From assembly GCA_964476835.1 (NCBI GenBank), contig CAYZCE010000001.1:1-64000 (forward strand): DNA of 64,000 nucleotides. The letters run 5' to 3'. The notes below the pieces were generated by a model that was not told the DNA's origin, made no database searches, and worked only from the letters and a program-made list of their open reading frames with translations. The number at the start of each line of letters is the position of its first letter. The first letter of the stretch is position 1. The stretch comes from PALSA-926 sp964476835. Lineage in GTDB: Bacteria; Pseudomonadota; Alphaproteobacteria; Micavibrionales; UBA2020. This document shows positions 58,943 to 64,000 of this stretch, piece by piece. The position numbers and the translations under genes were made by a program.

Positions 58943-58971
58943 AATATACATATTGTGACTTTGCAGGTCAA
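58943..58971 (-). promoter_or_regulatory. Near-consensus promoter of the metallopeptidase-like gene
   Basis: On the minus strand, TTGACC (58971-58966), a 17-base spacer and TATATT (58948-58943) form a strong sigma70-type promoter. Transcription should begin near 58936. It also decides the start codon of the gene. Confidence 0.7.
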
Positions 58972-59044
58972 GCAATCCGGTATCTTCCGCCGTAATTTTA
59001 TTATAAAATCGCCGGGAATCGTTGCTGCAGAAGGATTGAAAACC

Positions 59045-60643
59045 ATGACCCAGTTGGCCTCGTCGCTCTCGCCCCAGTCGCAGGAGTTTGAGAAGAATCG
59101 GCAGGCCATCGAGGCGGTGGTGAACGACTTCCGCGACACCCTCGCGACGATCCAGCAGGGCGGCGACGAAAACGCGCGTGCCAAGCACCTCGCGCGCGGC
59201 AAAATGCTGCCGCGCGACCGTGTCAAAAACCTCGTCGATCCCGGCTCGCCGTTCCTCGAATTCTCGGCTTTCGCAGGGTTTGGCGTCTATGAAGACAAAG
59301 TTCCGGCAGCGGGCATCATCACTGGCATCGGCCGCATCTCGGGTCAGGAATGCGTGATCGTCGCCAACGATGCCACCGTCAAGGGCGGCACCTATTATCC
59401 GCTCACTGTCAAGAAGCACCTGCGTGCGCAGGAAATCGCGATGCAGAACAACCTGCCGTGCGTCTATCTGGTCGATAGCGGCGGGGCGTTCCTGCCGCTG
59501 CAGGACGAAGTGTTCCCCGACAAGGAACATTTCGGCCGCATCTTCTACAATCAGGCGACCATGTCGGCCGCCGGCATCCCGCAGATCGCGGCGGTGATGG
59601 GATCGTGCACGGCGGGCGGCGCTTATGTGCCCGCGATGTCGGACGAGAGCATCATCGTCAAGAACCAAGGCACCATCTTCCTCGGTGGCCCGCCGTTGGT
59701 GAAGGCGGCGACGGGCGAGGAAGTGACAGCGGAAGAGCTTGGCGGAGCCGATGTGCATTGCCGCAAGTCCGGCGTGACCGACCATATGGCGCAGAACGAC
59801 GGCCACGCGCTTTCTATCGTGCGCTCAATCGTCTCGAATTTGAATCGCACCAAGAAGGTCGAGCTGAAGACGCGCGAAGTCGTGCCGCCGAAATACGACG
59901 CGAAGGAAATCTACGGCCTGATCCCCGCCGACAGCCGCAAGTCTTACGACGTGCGCGAGATCATCGCGCGCCTCGTCGACGGCAGCGAGTTCGACGAATT
60001 CAAGAAACTCTACGGCGAGACGCTGGTCTGCGGCTTCGCGCACCTCTACGGCTATCCCGTCGGCATCATCGCCAACAACGGTATCCTGTTCTCGGAATCC
60101 GCGCTTAAGGGTGCGCACTTCGTTGAACTCTGCGCGCAGCGCAAGATCCCGCTCATCTTCCTGCAGAACATCACCGGCTTCATGGTCGGCAAGGCCTATG
60201 AAGCGGGCGGCATCGCCAAAGACGGCGCGAAGCTTGTGCATGCCGTCTCCTGCGCGCAGGTGCCGAAGCTGACCGTGCTGATCGGCGGCTCGTTCGGCGC
60301 CGGCAACTACGGCATGTGCGGCCGCGCCTTCAACCCGCGCTTCCTGTGGATGTGGCCGAACGCGCGCATCTCCGTGATGGGCGGCGAACAGGCATCCAGC
60401 GTTCTCGCGCAAGTCAAGAAAGACGCGATGAAAACCCCGTGGGCGCAGGCCGAGGAAGAAGCTTTCAAGAAGCCCATTCGCGACCAATACGAAACGCAAG
60501 GCCACCCGTACTACGCCAGCGCGCGCCTGTGGGACGACGGCATCATCGACCCGGCCGACACCCGCATGGTGCTCGGCCTCGGCCTCTCCGCCGCGCTCAA
60601 CGCGCCGATCGGCGACGCCAAGTTCGGCGTGTTCCGGATGTAA
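59045..60643 (+). CDS. mccB: 3-methylcrotonyl-CoA carboxylase, beta (carboxyltransferase) subunit
   Basis: This carboxyltransferase subunit moves CO2 from biotin to 3-methylcrotonyl-CoA in leucine degradation. The 532 residues follow the family closely: GKMLPRDRVKNLVDPGSPFLE, VANDATVKGGTYYPLTVKKH, VYLVDSGGAFLPLQDEVFPD, GSCTAGGAYVPAMSDE and IGGSFGAGNYGMCGRAFNPRF. A related geranyl-CoA carboxylase is less likely. The frame is open far upstream through the opposite-strand gene. The ATG at 59045 with AGAAGGA upstream is the true start. Confidence 0.93.
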   Translation: MTQLASSLSPQSQEFEKNRQAIEAVVNDFRDTLATIQQGGDENARAKHLARGKMLPRDRVKNLVDPGSPFLEFSAFAGFGVYEDKVPAAGIITGIGRISGQECVIVANDATVKGGTYYPLTVKKHLRAQEIAMQNNLPCVYLVDSGGAFLPLQDEVFPDKEHFGRIFYNQATMSAAGIPQIAAVMGSCTAGGAYVPAMSDESIIVKNQGTIFLGGPPLVKAATGEEVTAEELGGADVHCRKSGVTDHMAQNDGHALSIVRSIVSNLNRTKKVELKTREVVPPKYDAKEIYGLIPADSRKSYDVREIIARLVDGSEFDEFKKLYGETLVCGFAHLYGYPVGIIANNGILFSESALKGAHFVELCAQRKIPLIFLQNITGFMVGKAYEAGGIAKDGAKLVHAVSCAQVPKLTVLIGGSFGAGNYGMCGRAFNPRFLWMWPNARISVMGGEQASSVLAQVKKDAMKTPWAQAEEEAFKKPIRDQYETQGHPYYASARLWDDGIIDPADTRMVLGLGLSAALNAPIGDAKFGVFRM

Positions 60644-60999
60644 TGATGAGGCCGAAGCTGAAAACCTTGCGCTTATGCGTGAATGATCTTGCTGCCAGCA
60701 GGAAGTTCTACAGCGATTTCTTTAAAACTCCCGTTTGCGAAGAAGACGATAATTTCGTCTCTTTTGACCTGTCGGGCACGATGCTGGAAATGGTCGGGGC
60801 TGATGAAAAGAACCCGGCGAGCACCGGCGGCAGTATCGGCTATTTTGAGGTTGATGGTGTTGAAAGCATTCTTGCCCACGCGCAGTCTCTCGGCGCAACA
60901 ATCTGGCGCGGGCCTTTGCAGGTCAAAGATGACGGCTACCTGATCGTTCAGATCAAGGATACCGCCGGTAATATCATCGGGCTTGAAGGGAAGAATTGA
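60643..60999 (+). CDS. VOC superfamily (glyoxalase-like) protein
   Basis: This 118-residue single-domain vicinal oxygen chelate protein has the pattern LKTLRLCVNDLAASRKFYSDFF, FVSFDLSGTMLEM and a C-terminal VQIKDTAGNIIGLEGK with the usual final Glu. The substrate is unknown. The start overlaps the mccB stop (TAATG), so it is in the leucine-degradation transcript. It ends three bases from the convergent gene. Confidence 0.87.
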   Translation: MMRPKLKTLRLCVNDLAASRKFYSDFFKTPVCEEDDNFVSFDLSGTMLEMVGADEKNPASTGGSIGYFEVDGVESILAHAQSLGATIWRGPLQVKDDGYLIVQIKDTAGNIIGLEGKN

Positions 61000-61002
61000 C
61001 GA

Positions 61003-61548
61003 TCAACCCGGCTCCGGCCCGGTGCGCTTGCGCTGGGCGGGCGGGAAGACGTATTCGACGTTCTCGGGACGTGTCGTCGCGGTGATGACGATATCCCTGC
61101 CGTTGAAATCGAAAACCACGGGCAGGTTGCCGTTGCGGCGGCTGAGCGCGGCGGCGTCCAGCGCGGCGTTGTAGATCTGCGTGAAATCCGGCCAGTCGTT
61201 GAGGTAATTGGCGAAGCGGGCGCGGAGCTTGCCGTCTTCTTCCTCCCATCGGCTGAAGAGGGTCGGATGATCCTGATTGCGCGCGTTCATCAGCGCGAGA
61301 TAGACGTCGACGGCGCTCATGTCCGGCGCGCGGTCTTCAGGCTTGAATTCGATGAGCGTATCGCCGTGATCGTAGGCGATGCAGATGGTGCGGTCGCTAT
61401 AGGCATCCGTCAGGTACAAGGCCGCCGCGCGCGCGACGTCGAACATCGAGCTGCTCACCAACAGCGGCAGGATCAGGATATCCTTGGTACGCGGGTGCTC
61501 GGCGGTGCGTACCGTCTCGCTGGAACAGTCGTTGAATTCGGCCTTCAT
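61003..61548 (-). CDS. FND-motif protein, small paralogue 1
   Basis: This 181-residue protein of no known family starts MKAEFNDCSSETV. The middle (YSDRTICIAYDHGDTLIEF, SAVDVYLALM) and the C-terminal part (IYNAALDAAALSRRNGNLPV) match the next gene closely. Alpha/beta composition, no membrane segment or signal peptide, and a proline-rich C terminus. It follows its paralogue by three bases, so they form one unit read from the promoter at 62163-62191. Confidence 0.72.
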   Translation of the reverse strand: MKAEFNDCSSETVRTAEHPRTKDILILPLLVSSSMFDVARAAALYLTDAYSDRTICIAYDHGDTLIEFKPEDRAPDMSAVDVYLALMNARNQDHPTLFSRWEEEDGKLRARFANYLNDWPDFTQIYNAALDAAALSRRNGNLPVVFDFNGRDIVITATTRPENVEYVFPPAQRKRTGPEPG

Positions 61549-61551
61549 GCG

Positions 61552-62130
61552 TTATTTGTAGCCGTATCCCTGCGACGGCCCCGGCGGCTTCGGGTTGGTG
61601 CGGAGGCGCTGGTCTTCGGGGAAGAGGTTTTCGATCTCCGCTGGCTTCGTGTGCCGGTCGACGACGATCTCGTGGCCGCGGAACCTGAAGGATACGGGCA
61701 TGTCGCCGTTCTGGCGGCTCAGCAGGGCGGCATTGAGGACGCAGGCGTAGATGTGCGTGCCTTGTGGCATCCAGTTCTCCGAACCGGCGGGGAAGGCGGC
61801 GTAGATCTTGCCGTCCTCGACCTTCTCGACCTTGAAGAACGACACGGGACCGCCACGCTTTGCCATGAGTTTGACATAAATGTCGACTGCTGTCAGGTCC
61901 AGCATACGGTCTTCCGGCGTGAGCTCGAGGACGTTGTAGCCGTAATCAATGCCGATGCTGAGCTTGCGGTCGCTATAGTCGGATGACAGATATTCTTCCG
62001 CCGTACGCACGGTATCGTAAATCATGCCTTTGCCCGTCGCGGTGACGAGGATCGTGCCCGAAAGCGGGTTTTCGCGGGTGCGGGTGGCGGCGTTGGAGAG
62101 ATCGTTGAATTCCGTTTTGAAATCTTTCAT
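61552..62130 (-). CDS. FND-motif protein, small paralogue 2
   Basis: This 192-residue protein begins MKDFKTEFNDLSNAA. Shared blocks with its neighbour are YSDRKLSIGIDYGYNVLEL, TAVDIYVKLM, IYACVLNAALLSRQNGDMPV and NLFPEDQRLRT. It ends in a Gly/Pro/Tyr-rich tail. The ATG at 62130 has an AGGA ribosome-binding site; a TTG at 62145 is the alternative. Function unknown. The related N terminus links it to the metallopeptidase-like genes on both sides. Confidence 0.73.
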   Translation of the reverse strand: MKDFKTEFNDLSNAATRTRENPLSGTILVTATGKGMIYDTVRTAEEYLSSDYSDRKLSIGIDYGYNVLELTPEDRMLDLTAVDIYVKLMAKRGGPVSFFKVEKVEDGKIYAAFPAGSENWMPQGTHIYACVLNAALLSRQNGDMPVSFRFRGHEIVVDRHTKPAEIENLFPEDQRLRTNPKPPGPSQGYGYK

Positions 62131-62162
62131 GATGAATCCTGACAATGTGAAAATATTGACAT

Positions 62163-62191
62163 AATGTAATCAAGCGCCGACGCGCTGTCAA
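62163..62191 (-). promoter_or_regulatory. Near-consensus promoter of the FND pair
   Basis: On the minus strand, TTGACA (62191-62186), a 17-base spacer and TACATT (62168-62163) lie 33 bases upstream of the ATG at 62130. On the plus strand a TTGACA at 62156-62161 has no acceptable -10. Confidence 0.65.
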
Positions 62192-62224
62192 GGCTGTGGA
62201 TATCCATTGAAAAGACTGGAAAAA

Positions 62225-63013
62225 ATGATGACGCAAACCATCCTCTACACCGTCGATAAACAGGTTGCCACCATCACGATCAACCGCCCCGACGTGCACA
62301 ACGCGTTCGACGAGCATACGATCGCCGCGTTGACCCAGGTGTTTCAGGCGGCAGGCGCCGACAAAAATGTGCGCGTGGTGATCCTGCGCGGCAACGGCAA
62401 AAGTTTCTGCGCCGGGGGCGACCTCAACTGGATGCGTCGCGTGGCCGATTATTCCTTCGATGAAAACGTCACGGACGCGATGGGGCTGGGCACGCTGCTC
62501 AAGACCATCAACTTTCTGCCCAAGCCGACCCTCGCGCTCGTGCAGGGCAACGCCTTCGGCGGCGGCGTCGGGCTGGCGGCGTGCTGCGATATCGTGATTG
62601 CGGAAGAGGCGGCGCAGTTCTGCCTCTCTGAAGTGCGCATCGGCATCATCCCCTCGATCATTTCACCCTACGTCATCGCCGCGATCGGCGAGCGTCAGGC
62701 GCGCCGCTATTCGCTGACCGCCGAGCGCATCGCCGCGCCGGAAGCTAAGCGCATCGGCCTCGTGCATGAAGTCGTGCCCGCTGGCGGTCTGGATGAAGGC
62801 GCCGCGAAGATCATCGACGCGCTCTGGCAGGGCGCGCCGGGCGCGCAGGCGCTGGGCAAGGCGCTGATCCAGGAAACCTCGCGCAAGAAGATCGACGACG
62901 ACCTGATCCGCTTCACCGCCGGCAAGATCGCCGAGGCGCGCGCCTCCGACGAAGGCAAGCACGGCCTCTCCGCCTTCCTCAACAAGGCCGAGCCGGACTG
63001 GCGCAAGAAGTAA
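62225..63013 (+). CDS. liuC: Methylglutaconyl-CoA hydratase (enoyl-CoA hydratase family)
   Basis: This is a crotonase-fold hydratase of 262 residues. The oxyanion-hole motifs are SFCAGGDLNWMRR and GNAFGGGVGLAACCD, with FCLSEVRIGIIPSIISPYV further on. The WMRR segment and the nearby mccB gene point to hydration of 3-methylglutaconyl-CoA, the next step of leucine degradation. A generic enoyl-CoA hydratase is possible. The frame begins with a TTG at 62207; the ATG at 62225 behind GGAAA is preferred. It converges on the last gene. Confidence 0.88.
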   Translation: MMTQTILYTVDKQVATITINRPDVHNAFDEHTIAALTQVFQAAGADKNVRVVILRGNGKSFCAGGDLNWMRRVADYSFDENVTDAMGLGTLLKTINFLPKPTLALVQGNAFGGGVGLAACCDIVIAEEAAQFCLSEVRIGIIPSIISPYVIAAIGERQARRYSLTAERIAAPEAKRIGLVHEVVPAGGLDEGAAKIIDALWQGAPGAQALGKALIQETSRKKIDDDLIRFTAGKIAEARASDEGKHGLSAFLNKAEPDWRKK

Positions 63014-63016
63014 GGC

Positions 63017-64000
63017 TTATTTCTTCCTGAAAGGAACGACGCTGCCGCCGTCGCGGCGGATCGGCATGCCCGCGAGCAGGCCGACGGAAGCGATCTTTGC
63101 ATTTTTCTCGGCGACCAGCTGGCGGACAGCGTCCCACTCGGCGCCTTGCGTCTTGAGCGCGGATCCGTCGAAGCTGCGGCTGCTTGCAAGATAGGGCGCG
63201 AGATAGGCGAGCAGCGCGCGCGACGTCATCTGGTCCTTCTCTCCGTGGAGCAGGTCGGCGGCGTTTTTGAGACGATCTTCGATATCTTCCGTCGCGCTTT
63301 TTTTGCGCGCGAGCGGCGCGAGCTTCTTGCCGAGGCGCTGCAGCGCAGCTTGCGGCAGGGCGGTCGCGGCGGCGATCGTCCAGGCGAGTTGCGTCGTCTG
63401 CTGCGGCGTCAGGCGGCTGAAGTCGATGCGGTCCTTGACCTCGTCGAGCTTCTGCAGCGCGAAGGTGGTGAAGTGGCTGCCGTCGCCTTTCCGGGCCAGC
63501 TTGACCGCGCGGTGCCATGCGAGGCGTTCCAGCAGGCCGCTTTCCGTGCCGTTGCGCTGCATGTCGCGCAAGGCCGCGAAGACGTCGGCCGCGCATTCGC
63601 GGAAGTTCGTGCCGGCGTCGTCGGTCTTGCCGCCGATCGCGCCTTCGACGAGGAGGTGGCCGAGTTCGTGGTCGAGCGTCTTCATCACGTCGCGTTCCGG
63701 GTCGCGCATCACCGCCGAAGCGCCGTTGAAGCCGATGAAGAGGAGTCCCTTCGCCGATTTGCGCATCGCGCGGGAAGTGGCGGAGGCCTTGTATTTCTGC
63801 GTGTAGTCGCCGAGGTACGCCGCGAATGCCGCCTCGTCCGCGAAGCCGCTTTTCTGCAGGTCGATCTCGCCGTGATGTTCGTGCGTGGCCAGATTGAGGA
63901 TGGCGAAGCGGCCCGTGATTGCCGGATAGTCGCGCACCGCATCGCGGGCGAAATCGTTGAAGATCTCGCGGAGGCGCTCGGGGCCAAGTGCCTCGGGGGC
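63017..64000 (-). CDS. Putative HExxH zinc metallopeptidase, FND family member 2 (5' end outside window)
   Basis: This partial gene has its stop at 63017 and no start codon needed before the window edge. Reading back from 63937 the frame stays open to 64000 and encodes ERLREIFNDFARDAVRDYP, matching the N-terminal segment of the gene at 57803. The site is DHELGHLLVEG, with the second His 20 residues before the Glu of NFRECAADVF, the thermolysin-like spacing. The C-terminal half is helical, ending in a basic tail. No signal peptide can be judged. It is a paralogue of the 57803 gene, not a copy. Confidence 0.72.
   Translation of the reverse strand, partial: APEALGPERLREIFNDFARDAVRDYPAITGRFAILNLATHEHHGEIDLQKSGFADEAAFAAYLGDYTQKYKASATSRAMRKSAKGLLFIGFNGASAVMRDPERDVMKTLDHELGHLLVEGAIGGKTDDAGTNFRECAADVFAALRDMQRNGTESGLLERLAWHRAVKLARKGDGSHFTTFALQKLDEVKDRIDFSRLTPQQTTQLAWTIAAATALPQAALQRLGKKLAPLARKKSATEDIEDRLKNAADLLHGEKDQMTSRALLAYLAPYLASSRSFDGSALKTQGAEWDAVRQLVAEKNAKIASVGLLAGMPIRRDGGSVVPFRKK

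Noticed and set aside
57758..59044. N-terminal extension of the mccB frame by more than 420 codons
   Set aside because: The extension is antisense to the metallopeptidase-like gene, which has its own promoter and a paralogue. The conserved carboxyltransferase begins at 59045.
58913..59806. N-terminal extension of the 57803 gene into mccB
   Set aside because: The predicted promoter at 58943-58971 and the ribosome-binding site place the start at 58912. Upstream codons are antisense to mccB.

Overview
The window is one continuous stretch of a compact, GC-rich alphaproteobacterial chromosome. Several things point to this group: an alphaproteobacterial-style nuo operon leading into birA and an RNase J gene; the run RNase J, DUF1467, proS, lolC, lolD, dnaE; NtrY/NtrX upstream of hfq and hflX; a CpdR-like receiver; a TIGR02302 (DUF4175) protein beside lysA; the ~1,570-residue NAD-glutamate dehydrogenase; and rsmE next to a plant-type gshA. 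The exact genus cannot be read from the sequence. The prolyl-tRNA synthetase is of the archaeal/eukaryotic type, which is unusual for the class. Genes are packed with ATGA, GTGA or TGATG overlaps. No gap exceeds 300 bases; the longest (about 213 bases, after dnaE) holds a promoter and perhaps a small transcript. I saw no tRNA, rRNA, CRISPR array, insertion sequence or integrase.

Layout. 1-10186: the end of nuoF through nuoN (respiratory complex I), with an extra AT-rich four-helix membrane protein gene inserted between nuoF and nuoG. 10183-20243: birA, RNase J, a DUF1467 protein, an exported protein, proS, the LolCD lipoprotein exporter and dnaE. 20457-28251: a small protein, NtrY/NtrX, a class IV aminotransferase, a HAD phosphatase, hfq, hflX and an inositol monophosphatase-like protein. 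28297-28826: two tandem small proteins resembling I78/potato-type peptidase inhibitors. 28879-33184: glutaryl-CoA dehydrogenase (minus), a DUF6898-like protein, rpiB, glyA, nrdR and nusB. 33327-34394: a HAD phosphatase fused to a P-loop kinase. 39907 down to 34395 (minus): a tight operon ftsE, ftsX, YdcF-like, plsC, NUDIX, mercaptopyruvate sulfurtransferase, metC. 40015-46814: a zinc-ribbon membrane protein, cpdR-like, TIGR02302/lysA/LptM-like lipoprotein (minus), a TlpA-like protein, DUF167 plus a 35-residue membrane peptide (minus), and rluD. 46804-48745: accessory genes (TerD, DUF1566, ankyrin). 48930-57706: NAD-glutamate dehydrogenase, ubiA, rsmE, gshA, a membrane protein and a MAPEG protein. 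57803-64000: leucine-degradation genes (3-methylcrotonyl-CoA carboxylase beta subunit, methylglutaconyl-CoA hydratase, a VOC protein) interleaved with four minus-strand genes of an unrecognised kind.

The most interesting part is that last block. Two genes encode related putative zinc metallopeptidases (HELGH followed by an ECxAD motif), and two neighbours encode a paralogous pair of unknown proteins. All four begin with a similar short segment around Phe-Asn-Asp. A similar segment (Phe-Asn-Lys-Phe-Ala) opens the two inhibitor-like proteins 30 kb away. This looks like a lineage-specific protein set with a shared N-terminal module. Several of these accessory genes have strong, well-spaced sigma70-type promoters in AT-rich DNA, some overlapped by operator-like palindromes.
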